Source of the DNA: Anderseniella sp. Alg231-50
GTDB taxonomy: Bacteria > Pseudomonadota > Alphaproteobacteria > Rhizobiales > Aestuariivirgaceae
NCBI RefSeq assembly: GCF_900149695.1
Contig: NZ_LT703003.1
Location: 1,550,001-1,614,000, forward strand
Length of the DNA: 64,000 bases
Direction of reading: 5' to 3'
Below are positions 43,739 through 52,544 of this stretch, one piece after another. Position 1 is the first letter of the stretch. The number at the start of each line of letters is the position of its first letter. Below the pieces are notes generated by a model. That model ran no database searches. It was not told the origin of the DNA and worked only from the letters and a program-made list of their open reading frames with translations. Position numbers and translations under genes: made by a program.

Positions 43739-44146
43739 ATGAACGGAAAGAAGCTCGTTCTCGTCGTTGCCTGTGCACTGGTCGATCCGGACGGTAGAGT
43801 CCTGATAGCCCAGCGTCCTCAGGGCAAGACACTTGCCGGACTATGGGAATTTCCCGGCGGCAAGGTCGAACCCGGAGAACAGCCTGAAGTCGCGTTGATA
43901 CGTGAATTGAAGGAAGAGTTGGGTATCGACGTGACGCAAGCCTGTCTGGCACCTGTAACGTTTGCCAGCCACGCCTATGACGATTTCCACCTGCTCATGC
44001 CGGTATATGTATGCCGCAGGTGGAATGGCGAGGTTGAAAGGCGTGAACACAGCGATATTCGCTGGGTCAGGCCGAACAGGTTACGCGAGTTTCCCATGCC
44101 GCCGGCGGATGAGCCGTTGATTGCTCATTTGATCGACCTGCTGTGA
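43739..44146 (+). CDS. mutT: 8-oxo-dGTP diphosphatase MutT-like Nudix hydrolase
   Basis: Removes oxidised nucleotides from the pool, preventing A:T to C:G transversions. The 135-residue protein carries the complete Nudix box GGKVEPGEQPEVALIRELKEELGI at about residues 40-63, whose Glu residues bind Mg2+. ALVDPDGRVLIAQRPQGK precedes it, and WVRPNRLREFPMPPADEPLI is the typical MutT ending. ATG 43739 gives normal length. It is downstream of argJ in the same direction but separated by hairpins, so it may have its own promoter. Confidence 0.93.
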   Translation: MNGKKLVLVVACALVDPDGRVLIAQRPQGKTLAGLWEFPGGKVEPGEQPEVALIRELKEELGIDVTQACLAPVTFASHAYDDFHLLMPVYVCRRWNGEVERREHSDIRWVRPNRLREFPMPPADEPLIAHLIDLL

Positions 44147-44246
44147 CGCGGGACCGGTAGCAACCCGTTAATGTTCCAACACAACCGATCCGTCGGACAA
44201 GGCGGGCAAATGTGGTGAGTACAGTGAGTAACGGGAAGTAAGTCAG

Positions 44247-44384
44247 ATGTTCAATTCAAAAACAGATTCAGCTTCGGCTGACCGCCGGCCAATCATGCGC
44301 GATTACACGATTCTTGCACTTGGCATGTCAGCTGCGGTTATTGCAACTCTTGCGGTCATAGGCGGCACCCTGGGCAGCATGTGA
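44247..44384 (+). CDS. 45-aa single-helix membrane peptide
   Basis: A short reading frame beginning MFNSKTDSASADRRPIMRDY and continuing with a hydrophobic helix ILALGMSAAVIATLAVIGG, then TLGSM. GGGAAG lies about nine bases upstream of the ATG, which supports expression. The hydrophobic stretch and GGTLGS ending recall Flp/Fap-type pilins, but the processing site (G followed by xxxxEY) and the Glu are absent, so I do not call it a pilin. No pilus genes are nearby. It sits between mutT and the glycosyltransferase cassette. Confidence 0.45.
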   Translation: MFNSKTDSASADRRPIMRDYTILALGMSAAVIATLAVIGGTLGSM

Positions 44385-44485
44385 TCCGGTTTCGGATGAA
44401 CGATGGTCCATTTGGTGCCTGCTTGTGGCAGTAGCACCGGTCCCGGCCCTGTTCAGGCGCCGGGGTTGCCCAAGGCACAAACTGT

Positions 44486-45439
44486 TCACTTTGTAGGCAC
44501 CAGCCGCTTGTGAAGCTGCTGGCCAATCCACCTGACGGACCGCACGATTCTACGTATGGTACGAAGAAGCTTTTCGCGGCGAAGCAGGTCGTTGAACACT
44601 GCGACGTTCCAACCACCGGCAGCCAGCAAGGTCGCTGCGAGCTTCGATTTTCTGAGCTCCTCCGGGTATTTTACATAAACGCCCATCGGCGCGTCATAGC
44701 GGCCCTTGCTCCATGAGGTATGGCCGCCTTCCTCCCGGACGGCGAACATGACATAGGGCATGATGCGGATCCATTTTGACAGGCCGGCCCTTTCAAAATG
44801 CTCTTTGAGTAATTTTTCGACATTCCATTGACCAATCTTCATGCGGCGGGCGACGTCGTCAGGGTCCTCCTTGAAGAGGTCGGCAGCCGAGAGAACCTCA
44901 AGGATGTGGCACGACGGGCAGCTGATATGCCTGTCTGTGTAACCGCCGTAGTACTCTCCATCCGGTATCCATATGAACCGGTTGTCCAGAAGCTCCGCAG
45001 GCGGGTGCGGAACCTCGAACATGAAATCCGACCGGGTGACGATGATCCGGTCATACTGGTCCAGCAACCCGTACTGTTGCAGCATCCGGGACAGGAACAC
45101 CCGGAAAAACAGGATGATTCCACCAGATCCGGGCTGGATGGGTTCGCTCTTGATGCCACCCATCCACTGTGTCCCGATCCTGGCGCATTCGCGCCAACGC
45201 GGATGAAGGTCCGGCATGAGTTGTTCAAACCCAGTGCCCCAATCTTCATGTTCGGAGCAGGTCCAGACGTATCGTGCATGCTTGTAGAACGGGTTTCCCT
45301 TATCCTCACGTTCATTTTCAGCAACGCAAAGTGCGAGGTCGGCGTCAAAGACGTCCAGAAGGTTCCGTTTGAAGCCCGCAAATGTTTTCGCATGAGAACG
45401 AGTTTCACATAAGACAACTATGAGCGTTGCTTCGGTCAT
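44486..45439 (-). CDS. Glycosyltransferase-like protein of unknown specificity
   Basis: A 317-residue cytoplasmic protein I cannot assign firmly. It begins MTEATLIVVLCETRSHAKTF, contains YDRIIVTRSDFMFEVPHPP followed by FIWIPDGEYYGGYTDRHI, and SCPSCHILEVLSAADLFKED. The central part resembles uncharacterised proteins near polysaccharide and LPS synthesis genes, in which R-S-D-x-x-[FY] takes the place of a DxD nucleotide-sugar site. A basic C-terminus (RRIVRSVRWIGQQLHKRLVP) could associate with the membrane. Its ATG overlaps the stop of the STELLO-like gene (TGATG), so the two are translationally coupled and probably act in one pathway, likely surface glycan or glycoconjugate assembly. This is inferred. 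Confidence 0.6.
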   Translation of the reverse strand: MTEATLIVVLCETRSHAKTFAGFKRNLLDVFDADLALCVAENEREDKGNPFYKHARYVWTCSEHEDWGTGFEQLMPDLHPRWRECARIGTQWMGGIKSEPIQPGSGGIILFFRVFLSRMLQQYGLLDQYDRIIVTRSDFMFEVPHPPAELLDNRFIWIPDGEYYGGYTDRHISCPSCHILEVLSAADLFKEDPDDVARRMKIGQWNVEKLLKEHFERAGLSKWIRIMPYVMFAVREEGGHTSWSKGRYDAPMGVYVKYPEELRKSKLAATLLAAGGWNVAVFNDLLRREKLLRTIRRIVRSVRWIGQQLHKRLVPTK

Positions 45440-46428
45440 CAAGGTTTCCGGCCGGACAGCGCCGATACTATGGAACCCTTCAACAACTCATCAGCATAAG
45501 CTTCGCGGTAAAGGCGCCAGAACTGCTGCGTCTTCTCGGGCAGCAACGAGCTGAATTCCGTCCCTGCCTTTATGAAGTTCCCGGTTTGCCGATAGCCAAG
45601 TAGTTCGTCTTCAAGGTTAGCCACCAGATTCTGTTCGTTTCTCGCATGGTATACGGTTGAGCGGTGGTACAGGACGCTGTCAGGAAACACCGCTTGAAGC
45701 GCATAGGCACCCCAGATGTCGTCCATCCTGCCAACCCCGGGAAATACTGTATAATGGGGAATTGCCGCGCGGTGAATGAATGTGTTTTGCGAGTTGAACG
45801 GGGATATCTGCGCTGAGCCGTAGAGCCGGGGCATCGAGCTGAGATCAACTTCCGGCGCCCGGGCAATGCGAACCAGCGCGTCAATGTCCGGGTCGCCGTT
45901 CCAGAGGTCAGCCTGCACAAGACAGCGTTTGGTCCTTTTGCCCAGGAATTCGATGTCCGTCCGCCGGTCGCGGTATTCGAGCGGATAGCCGCGATGCCAG
46001 ACACCTTCATATCCGGCGATGGACAGGGGATCGAAACAGTCTGCCGATGTGTTCCGATATGCGTCGAATTCAACATCCTGACCAACGAAGATGTCGCGGC
46101 CCCAGTCTTCCAGCGGCACGTTGTCATCATCCACTGTTGCAACCAGTTCAGCCCCCAGATGATAGGCGCATATAAAGCCCAGATTGCGCCGCTGGATGCT
46201 CCGCCACCCAATGATGTCAGACAGTTCGGGAAGAAGGTCCGCCTGCCTGTCCGGGTCCAGATACACAAGCCGTTGGTTCTCGCTGGCAAGCGAACGATAC
46301 TCATCATGAGGTGTTCGCGTGTCGCCGACAATTATGAAAACCCAGTCTTTGTTGCGGGTCACGAATTCAGCAAACGCGAGGATTGCACTTGTCGGCGGAT
46401 TGATGGTCGTGGTGACAAGGGCGCGCAT
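45439..46428 (-). CDS. STELLO / reversibly glycosylated polypeptide-like glycosyltransferase (DUF288-like)
   Basis: A 329-residue protein with the pattern WRSIQRRNLGFICAYHLGAE followed by LVATVDDDNVPLEDW, matching the conserved RRNLGF-x(n)-DDDN region of plant STELLO proteins and RGP/UDP-arabinopyranose mutases. The first strand (MRALVTTTINPPTSAILAFA) is a typical GT-A start. VGRMDDIWGAYALQAVFPDS near 240 resembles an acceptor/catalytic segment. It likely binds a nucleotide sugar through DDD and Mn2+; whether it is a transferase or mutase is unknown. No signal or helix is seen, so it is cytoplasmic. It is the first gene of a coupled pair placed between mutT and the methyltransferase/comF genes. 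Confidence 0.72.
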   Translation of the reverse strand: MRALVTTTINPPTSAILAFAEFVTRNKDWVFIIVGDTRTPHDEYRSLASENQRLVYLDPDRQADLLPELSDIIGWRSIQRRNLGFICAYHLGAELVATVDDDNVPLEDWGRDIFVGQDVEFDAYRNTSADCFDPLSIAGYEGVWHRGYPLEYRDRRTDIEFLGKRTKRCLVQADLWNGDPDIDALVRIARAPEVDLSSMPRLYGSAQISPFNSQNTFIHRAAIPHYTVFPGVGRMDDIWGAYALQAVFPDSVLYHRSTVYHARNEQNLVANLEDELLGYRQTGNFIKAGTEFSSLLPEKTQQFWRLYREAYADELLKGSIVSALSGRKP

Positions 46429-46697
46429 ATTGTTACCGTGACATCATTTTGTGGTTGCCGTTCCTGCCGATGGCGGGACGTCGTTGCAGAAAATCAGGAC
46501 GTTGGCAGATGGCGAACTTCTACGTTGGATTGCAAACGGCTGCAATGGTCCACGGCAAAAGTGTATGGCCATTCCACAGTTATATTTGATATCCCGCAGT
46601 ATACTTGAGAAGTCACCATTCCCGTCGACATAGAATAATTGAGGGAAAGCATGGATTTAATCGCGGCCGGAGATATCCAGCCTCGTGAGTGCACACT

Positions 46698-47582
46698 CTA
46701 GTCCCGCGGCAGCTTTCTCTCGTCCACTTTCAGGGCATCAGCGAGTCGGGTCTTGGCTGAACCGGGTCGCAGGGGCTTGGGCTGGCTTTCGTGCGGCGAC
46801 CAGCCGGTGAGGTAGATCATCTGGAAGGTGGCGCGCACGCGGCTGTCGGGGTCCGCGAAGGTCTGGTCATAGTGGGCGCATACCATTGCCATGAGACCTG
46901 GGGTCACCAGCGAGCGATGGCGTTCAGCCATGATGTTTGACAGTCCAAGCGCCTTCAGGTCGTTCATCAGCGCAAGGCCATTGTCATAACGAACCTTGAG
47001 CCGGTCGGTATCGACGACGGGCAGGGCGAAACCGGCCCGCTGCAACAGGCCGCCGGCATCGCGGACATCGCAAAACGGGGCGACCCGCGGTGATGCTCCT
47101 GCCATCATCATCGTTTCCGCCTGCAGCCAGCTGGCGCGCAGTTCATGCAGGCTTTCTCCGCCCAGCATCGCGGCTAGCAGCACGCCGTCCGGCTTCAGGG
47201 CCTGGCGCAAGCGGGTGAGGCTGCCGGGCAGGTCGTTGGCCCATTCAAGGCCCGGGCAGGCGAAGATACAGTCAAATGCCTCCCGGGGCAGGTCGGGACT
47301 GTCCAGAAACACCCGATTTTCAGTCAACATGGGAATAACGGTTATGATGCAGTCATCGGGCAAGTGCGGCTTGATGGCGTCAATTATGCGAGATGCATCA
47401 TGGCTGATGACCGCAATCTGCGAGAACCTGCGCGAAATGCTTTCAAACCGGTCAATCAACTCTGCAGCGGCAACATCGTCCAGAAACCCTGGCAGATTGC
47501 CTTTCGCTGCTGCACGGGCCAGATTGCGATGCAGCGCTGCCTGGTCAAACAGGTCGGGTATGTCGGAAACCGGCATTGTCAT
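46698..47582 (-). CDS. SAM-dependent methyltransferase, NDUFAF5/BioC-like
   Basis: A 294-residue class I methyltransferase-fold protein. It begins with a segment like LFDQAALHRNLARAAAKGNL, characteristic of the NDUFAF5 (C20orf7) family. A degenerate SAM-binding region follows (IAVISHDASRIIDAIKPHLP), then FDCIFACPGLEWANDLPGSL and LRQALKPDGVLLAAMLGGES. Mitochondrial NDUFAF5 hydroxylates an arginine in a complex I subunit and aids its assembly, so the bacterial protein may serve NDH-1; this is inferred. I use ATG 47582, though ATG 47576 two codons later is equally possible. It diverges from comF. Confidence 0.83.
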   Translation of the reverse strand: MTMPVSDIPDLFDQAALHRNLARAAAKGNLPGFLDDVAAAELIDRFESISRRFSQIAVISHDASRIIDAIKPHLPDDCIITVIPMLTENRVFLDSPDLPREAFDCIFACPGLEWANDLPGSLTRLRQALKPDGVLLAAMLGGESLHELRASWLQAETMMMAGASPRVAPFCDVRDAGGLLQRAGFALPVVDTDRLKVRYDNGLALMNDLKALGLSNIMAERHRSLVTPGLMAMVCAHYDQTFADPDSRVRATFQMIYLTGWSPHESQPKPLRPGSAKTRLADALKVDERKLPRD

Positions 47583-47692
47583 GGGCGTCAGATAAGTCGA
47601 GCGCTGCGGTTTGCGCAAGTGCGCAAATTGAAGTCAAAGTGGGATCACCGTTCAGGCAACGCATCGGACGCTGGAGGTCAGGTACAAGAGCC

Positions 47693-48451
47693 ATGCAAGA
47701 TGCAGTCACCCATATCGCCCGTGCCGGCAGGCGGTTTGCCGCTGACATGCTGGACATGGTGCTGCCGGTGACATGTTCGGTCTGCGAGCGCCCTGTCTCA
47801 GGTGCAGGCGGACTGTGTGAGGCCTGTTGGGCGGAACTGGAGATGATATCGCAGCCGGTATGTGACGCGTATGGAACCCCATTTGTATTTGAGGAAGGCG
47901 ACGGGGCGGTATCTGCGCGGGCAATCGCTGATCCGCCGGTATGGAACAGGGCGCGTGGCGCCGTCTTGTTCAATGATTGCTCGCAACATCTGGTGCACGC
48001 CCTGAAATACCGCGACCGGCATGAGGTGGTGCGTTCAATGGCGCGAATGATGGTCCATGCGGGGCGTGACGTGATCCCGGAAGCCGATGTGATTGCGCCG
48101 GTGCCGCTGCATCGCTGGCGGTTGTGGTCGCGACGATATAACCAGGCAGCGCTGCTTGCCGGTGAAATTGGCGCAATTGCCGGTGTGGACACGATGGCCG
48201 ACCTGGTCAAAAGACTGCGCAATACCCGTTCACAGGTGGGCCTTGGAGAAGGTCAGCGCAGCCGCAATGTAAAGGGTGCCTTTTCGGTGCCTGAAACCCG
48301 GGTTCGAGATGTTCTGGGGCAAAGAGTATTGCTGGTGGACGACGTGCTGACGTCAGGCGCAACTGCCAATGAATGCGCTGGAGTCCTGAAACGTGCTGGT
48401 GCCGTTCACGTGGATGTGCTTGTTTTCGCGCTTGTCAGCCATGCAGGTTGA
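47693..48451 (+). CDS. ComF-family phosphoribosyltransferase-like protein
   Basis: A 252-residue cytoplasmic protein with an N-terminal zinc ribbon (LPVTCSVCERPVSGAGGLCE, then ACW) and a C-terminal phosphoribosyltransferase fold with the PRPP motif VLLVDDVLTSGATANEC. HALKYRDRHEVVRSMARMM and APVPLHRWRLWSRRYNQAAL are standard ComF blocks. Homologues support DNA uptake in naturally competent bacteria, but most alphaproteobacteria keep it without proven competence. ATG 47693 gives the usual length. It precedes grxC by 48 bp. Confidence 0.92.
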   Translation: MQDAVTHIARAGRRFAADMLDMVLPVTCSVCERPVSGAGGLCEACWAELEMISQPVCDAYGTPFVFEEGDGAVSARAIADPPVWNRARGAVLFNDCSQHLVHALKYRDRHEVVRSMARMMVHAGRDVIPEADVIAPVPLHRWRLWSRRYNQAALLAGEIGAIAGVDTMADLVKRLRNTRSQVGLGEGQRSRNVKGAFSVPETRVRDVLGQRVLLVDDVLTSGATANECAGVLKRAGAVHVDVLVFALVSHAG

Positions 48452-48499
48452 TATCATATCTACCGGAACTTGAGCGCAACACTACCGGAATCAACTGAC

Positions 48500-48757
48500 A
48501 TGAAGCCCGTGACGATCTACTCGACAATGATGTGCCCCTACTGCAGTGCCGCAAAGAACCTTTTGTCCCGCAAGGGCGTAAAGTACGATGAGATCGACGT
48601 GACCTTTGCGCCGGGCAAGCGCTCCGACATGACCAGGCGCGCGGGCGGAAAACGCTCAGTGCCGCAGATATTCATCGGTGAAGCCCATGTAGGTGGTTGC
48701 GACGAGCTGCATGCGCTTGAGCAGGCCGGGAAACTGGACCCGATGCTGAAGGGCTGA
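48500..48757 (+). CDS. grxC: Glutaredoxin 3
   Basis: An 85-residue dithiol glutaredoxin. The active site is MCPYCSAAKNLL at about residues 10-21, and the GSH-binding elements are GGKRSVPQIFIGEAHVGGCD. It reduces disulfides and glutathione mixed disulfides using glutathione. ATG 48500 is preferred; an upstream ATG at 48470 is not conserved. It lies between comF and the nitrilase-family gene in a co-oriented series that is standard in Hyphomicrobiales. Confidence 0.95.
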   Translation: MKPVTIYSTMMCPYCSAAKNLLSRKGVKYDEIDVTFAPGKRSDMTRRAGGKRSVPQIFIGEAHVGGCDELHALEQAGKLDPMLKG

Positions 48758-48871
48758 CATTAACCGGTCTGTGGTAAGATGGCTTCGTGGCAACGGGAAA
48801 AGTTGCTACAATGGACTGGAAACGTTCCGGTTGATGGTTTTAGCCGGTCACGCCTGAGTTCCGGGATATTG

Positions 48872-49744
48872 ATGCTTATGAGCGAGCAAATGGAAACGTC
48901 GTTTACCGCAGCCTGCATTCAAATGTGTTCGGGCCGCGATCCGCAGGCCAATATCGATGTGGCCAGCAGGCTGGTGCGCCAGGCTGCCGGCGACGGTGCA
49001 GACCTGATCATGACACCGGAGATGACCAACATCATCGACAGCCCTCGCGCAGCAGTTGCGGCAAAGGTTGCCGCAGAAGAAGACTGCCACGGCGTTGCTG
49101 CCTTCGCCAGGCTGGCTGCCGAGACCGGAAAGCATATCCTGGCTGGTTCTCTGGGGGTCCAGGCAGATGGCGGCAAGCTGGCCAACAGATCACTGCTGTT
49201 TGCGCCGGATGGAACCGTGATGGCGCGCTACGACAAGGCCCATATGTTTGATGTCGACCTGCCGAACGGTGAGAGATATCGCGAGTCATCGACGTTTGCT
49301 GCCGGTGACAAGGCGGTTTTCGCCGACCTGCCGTGGGGCAGGCTGGGCCTGACCATCTGCTATGACGTGCGGTTTGCCTACCAGTACCGGACGCTGGCCC
49401 AGCAGGGCTGCAGCTTTATTTCGGTTCCCGCGGCGTTTACCGTGCCGACCGGAACAGCCCACTGGCATGTGCTGCTGCGTGCCCGGGCAATCGAAACCGG
49501 GTGCTTCGTGTTTGCGCCAGCCCAGTCGGGAACTCATGAAGAGGGACGGAAAACATATGGCCACAGTCTCATCGTTTCGCCGTGGGGCGAGGTGCTGGCT
49601 GATGCCGGTGAGGTGACAACCGGCATTGTCATGGCGGAAATAGACGCGGCGAAAGTGATACAGGCGCGTGGCCGCGTGCCGGCACTCACGCATGACAAGG
49701 TGCTCAGCGTTGCTGATGACGTGTCACAGGCAGCCGCAGAATGA
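48872..49744 (+). CDS. Carbon-nitrogen hydrolase (Nit1/nitrilase superfamily)
   Basis: A 290-residue amidase of the nitrilase superfamily. The Glu-Lys-Cys triad is visible: Glu in LIMTPEMTNI, Lys in RYDKAHMFDVDLP and Cys in LTICYDVRFAYQYR. DLPNGERYRESSTFAAGD is typical of the Nit1/YbeM group, which hydrolyses deaminated glutathione, a damage product. The gene lies next to glutaredoxin, supporting a glutathione-repair role, which is inferred. I start at ATG 48872 behind CGGGA; ATG 48878 is an alternative. Its stop overlaps the DUF1178 start (ATGA). Confidence 0.9.
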   Translation: MLMSEQMETSFTAACIQMCSGRDPQANIDVASRLVRQAAGDGADLIMTPEMTNIIDSPRAAVAAKVAAEEDCHGVAAFARLAAETGKHILAGSLGVQADGGKLANRSLLFAPDGTVMARYDKAHMFDVDLPNGERYRESSTFAAGDKAVFADLPWGRLGLTICYDVRFAYQYRTLAQQGCSFISVPAAFTVPTGTAHWHVLLRARAIETGCFVFAPAQSGTHEEGRKTYGHSLIVSPWGEVLADAGEVTTGIVMAEIDAAKVIQARGRVPALTHDKVLSVADDVSQAAAE

Positions 49745-50181
49745 TCCGTTACGACATATTATGTGAAGCCGAACACCGGTTTGACGGCTGGTTTGCCAGC
49801 AGCGACAGTTTTGACGAGCAGGTGGCGCGTCAACTGGTCCAGTGCCCGGTGTGCGGCTCGCACAAGGTTGCGAAAGCGTTGATGACACCTGGTGTGCCCG
49901 CCAGGGGAAACCGTAAAGATGAACCGGTTCCGGCATTGCATGCGCCGACCGACCCCAAGGCACAGGCAATGGCGGAGATGGTTCGCAAATTGCGATCGCA
50001 TGTTGAAGAGAATGCCGATTATGTCGGTGACAAGTTTGCCGAGCAGGCCCGGCGTATTCATTACGGCGAAGATGAACAGCGCGGCATATACGGCGAGGCC
50101 ACAATCGATGAGGCGCGCGAGTTGCATGACGAAGGGGTGGAAGTCCTGCCGCTACCCAAGCTGCCGGAAGACGGCAACTAG
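49741..50181 (+). CDS. DUF1178 family protein
   Basis: A 146-residue protein of unknown function, widespread in alpha- and betaproteobacteria. The N-terminus, YDILCEAEHRFDGWFASSDS followed by LVQCPVCGSHKVAKALMTP, holds cysteines that could bind zinc. The C-terminal part (YVGDKFAEQARRIHYGEDEQ, then EATIDEARELHDEGVEVLPL) is highly conserved in the family. It overlaps the nitrilase gene by ATGA and is the last gene of the comF-grxC-nit operon. It converges on ubiG. Confidence 0.92.
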   Translation: MIRYDILCEAEHRFDGWFASSDSFDEQVARQLVQCPVCGSHKVAKALMTPGVPARGNRKDEPVPALHAPTDPKAQAMAEMVRKLRSHVEENADYVGDKFAEQARRIHYGEDEQRGIYGEATIDEARELHDEGVEVLPLPKLPEDGN

Positions 50182-50219
50182 AACGTTGTGGAGTTGAGCT
50201 CCAGACGATAGATGCCTGT

Positions 50220-50987
50220 TCAACCGGCCGGTTTCTGAGCCACGATCATATAGTTCACATCGGTGTCTGCCGCTTTGCGCCAGGTGCCGGAGATTGGCGA
50301 ATAGGTGACACCGACGGTTTCCAGCGCCGGACAGTCACCGGCTGCCAGCCAGGCATGCAGTTCTGCCGGCGTGATGAATTTTTCCCATTGATGGGTGCCT
50401 TTCGGCAACCAGCCGAGCACGTATTCCGCTCCTAATATCGCAAGGCCAAAGGCTTTCAGCGTGCGGTTCAGGGTTGCGACGAACATGATGCCGCCGGGGT
50501 TCAGCATGGAGGCGCAGGTCGCCGTAAAAGCGGCCGGGTCATTAACGTGCTCAATCACTTCCATGTTCAAGATGACGTCAAAGCGGGCGCCCTCGGAGGC
50601 GAGCTGCTCAGCCGTCGATGCGCGATAATTGATGTCCAGGCCCTGTTCCTGTGCATGAACCGAGGCGGTCTTGATGTTTTTTTCAGACGGATCCACTGCC
50701 GTCACCGCAGCCCCGAGACGCGCCATGGGTTCAGACAACAGGCCGCCGCCACAGCCGATATCAAGAAACTTCAAGCCGGAAAACGGCGTGCGCTGATGCG
50801 GATCTATGCGCAATCTCGCCGTCACCTGTTCCCGGATATAGTCGAGGCGGACGGGATTGAATTTGTGCAACACAGCAAACTTGCCGTCCGGATTCCACCA
50901 TTCGGCAGCCAGGGCCGAAAAGCGTTCCACCTCGGCACTGTCTACAGACGCTGCGGGCGGTTTTTCTGCTGTTTTCGGGTTGGTCAT
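50220..50987 (-). CDS. ubiG: Ubiquinone biosynthesis O-methyltransferase UbiG
   Basis: Performs both O-methylations of ubiquinone synthesis using S-adenosylmethionine. The 255-residue protein begins [20 protein letters not shown], the standard UbiG opening. SAM motif I is [20 protein letters not shown], motif II-like [15 protein letters not shown] follows, then [20 protein letters not shown] and [19 protein letters not shown]. It diverges from lysC. A ubiquinone-dependent respiratory chain is implied. Confidence 0.97.
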   Translation of the reverse strand: MTNPKTAEKPPAASVDSAEVERFSALAAEWWNPDGKFAVLHKFNPVRLDYIREQVTARLRIDPHQRTPFSGLKFLDIGCGGGLLSEPMARLGAAVTAVDPSEKNIKTASVHAQEQGLDINYRASTAEQLASEGARFDVILNMEVIEHVNDPAAFTATCASMLNPGGIMFVATLNRTLKAFGLAILGAEYVLGWLPKGTHQWEKFITPAELHAWLAAGDCPALETVGVTYSPISGTWRKAADTDVNYMIVAQKPAG

Positions 50988-51191
50988 TGAAATTCCGATT
51001 ATCGATCAATTTGTGGTCATGTTACTTGCACAAAACGTCAATATTGCACAATGGCAGTGTTTGCGAGTATGAGTTTCTCACGTCAGGTGGCGACTAGGGT
51101 CCTGACCCTACCTACTAACCGATGGTCGAATGGCTGCTGTGCCGGGTTATCTGCAACCGGGTCCGAGCGGGTTTTGTTTTGAAAAGGCAGG

Positions 51192-52472
51192 GTGAACTTG
51201 GGCCGGCTTGTACTGAAATTTGGTGGAACCTCTGTCGCCGACATAGAGCGGATCCGCAATGTTGCGCGCCATGTTGCGCGTGAGGCTGCTGCGGGGCATG
51301 AGGTTGCAGTTGTTGTATCCGCAATGTCTGGAACGACCGACCAGCTTGTCGGCTGGGTCAACGAAGCTGCTGCCAGCGGCGGTGCCAACACCGTTTCCAA
51401 GGATATGAAAGAGTATGATGCGGTCGTGGCATCCGGCGAACAGGTAACGGCGGGGCTGCTGGCAATCGTGCTGCAGTCCATGGGACTGAAAGCGCGTTCG
51501 TGGGCCGGATGGCAAGTACCGATGCTGACAAGTGACGCACATGGTGCGGCTCGCATTCTTGACGCTGACTGCAGCGACATGATTGCTGCGATGGCGGATG
51601 GACAGGTTGCCGTCATGGCCGGGTTCCAGGGCCTGTCGTCGAACGGGCGGATTACAACTTTGGGCCGTGGCGGATCCGACACAAGCGCGGTCGCTCTGGC
51701 GGCAGCACTTGAGGCGAAGTGTGATATCTATACGGATGTGGACGGGGTTTACACGACAGATCCGCGTATCGAACCCAAGGCACGCAAGGTCGGTCGCATC
51801 TCGTATGAAGAGATGCTTGAGCTGGCTTCGCAAGGCGCCAAGGTGTTACAGACCAGGTCGGTCGAACTGGCCATGGTACACAAGGTGCCATTGCAGGTAC
51901 GATCCAGTTTTGAAAGCCCTGAGTCGGAAAACCAGAATCGCGAAGACGGTACCGGCCCCGGCACACTAGTTTGCGATGAGGAGGACATTGTGGAACAACA
52001 GGTTGTCAGCGGAATTGCCTATTCGCGCGACGAGGCCAAGGTGTCGATACGCCGGGTCAAGGACAAGCCGGGTGTTTCAGCGGCCGTGTTCGGGCCTCTT
52101 GCCGAAGCCGGTGTCAGCGTCGACATGATTGTCCAGAACGTGTCGGCAGACGGAGATACCGCCAACATCACCTTTACTGTCGCCAACAAGGACATCGAAC
52201 GGGCGATGGAGGTGATCGAGGGGGCCAAGCAGGACATCGGTTTTCTGGAGCTTGAAGCGTCAAAGGGCGTGTCCAAGGTGTCGGTAATCGGCATCGGCAT
52301 GCGAAGCCATGCGGGCGTTGCAGCGGTCATGTTCAAGACGCTTGCCGACAAGGGGATCAACATTCAGGCGATCACCACATCGGAAATCAAGATTTCCGTG
52401 CTGATCGATGAAGACTATACTGAACTTGCCGTGCGGGTTTTGCACGAAGCCTACGGCATGGAAGCGGCATGA
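51192..52472 (+). CDS. lysC: Aspartate kinase
   Basis: First step of the aspartate family pathway (lysine, threonine, methionine). The 426-residue protein has the kinase signature KFGGTSVADIERIR, SGEQVTAGLLAIVLQSMG, TLGRGGSDTSAVALAAALEA and TDPRIEPKARKVGRISYEEM, then two ACT domains (about 265-340 and 345-420) for feedback control by amino acids. The start is GTG at 51192, preceded by AAGG. It is a single monofunctional enzyme. It is co-oriented with ptsP 72 bp downstream, an order seen often in this group. Confidence 0.96.
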   Translation: MNLGRLVLKFGGTSVADIERIRNVARHVAREAAAGHEVAVVVSAMSGTTDQLVGWVNEAAASGGANTVSKDMKEYDAVVASGEQVTAGLLAIVLQSMGLKARSWAGWQVPMLTSDAHGAARILDADCSDMIAAMADGQVAVMAGFQGLSSNGRITTLGRGGSDTSAVALAAALEAKCDIYTDVDGVYTTDPRIEPKARKVGRISYEEMLELASQGAKVLQTRSVELAMVHKVPLQVRSSFESPESENQNREDGTGPGTLVCDEEDIVEQQVVSGIAYSRDEAKVSIRRVKDKPGVSAAVFGPLAEAGVSVDMIVQNVSADGDTANITFTVANKDIERAMEVIEGAKQDIGFLELEASKGVSKVSVIGIGMRSHAGVAAVMFKTLADKGINIQAITTSEIKISVLIDEDYTELAVRVLHEAYGMEAA

Positions 52473-52544
52473 AGCTGGTATGGTTACAGGTTTGAATATG
52501 ATGATGAATTGGCGAAAACAGCTGAAAGGTGAGACCGCGCGCTA

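Noticed and set aside
46494-46694. 66-codon minus-strand frame upstream of the STELLO-like gene
   Set aside because: No domain, no ribosome site, ends at the methyltransferase junction; treated as noncoding.
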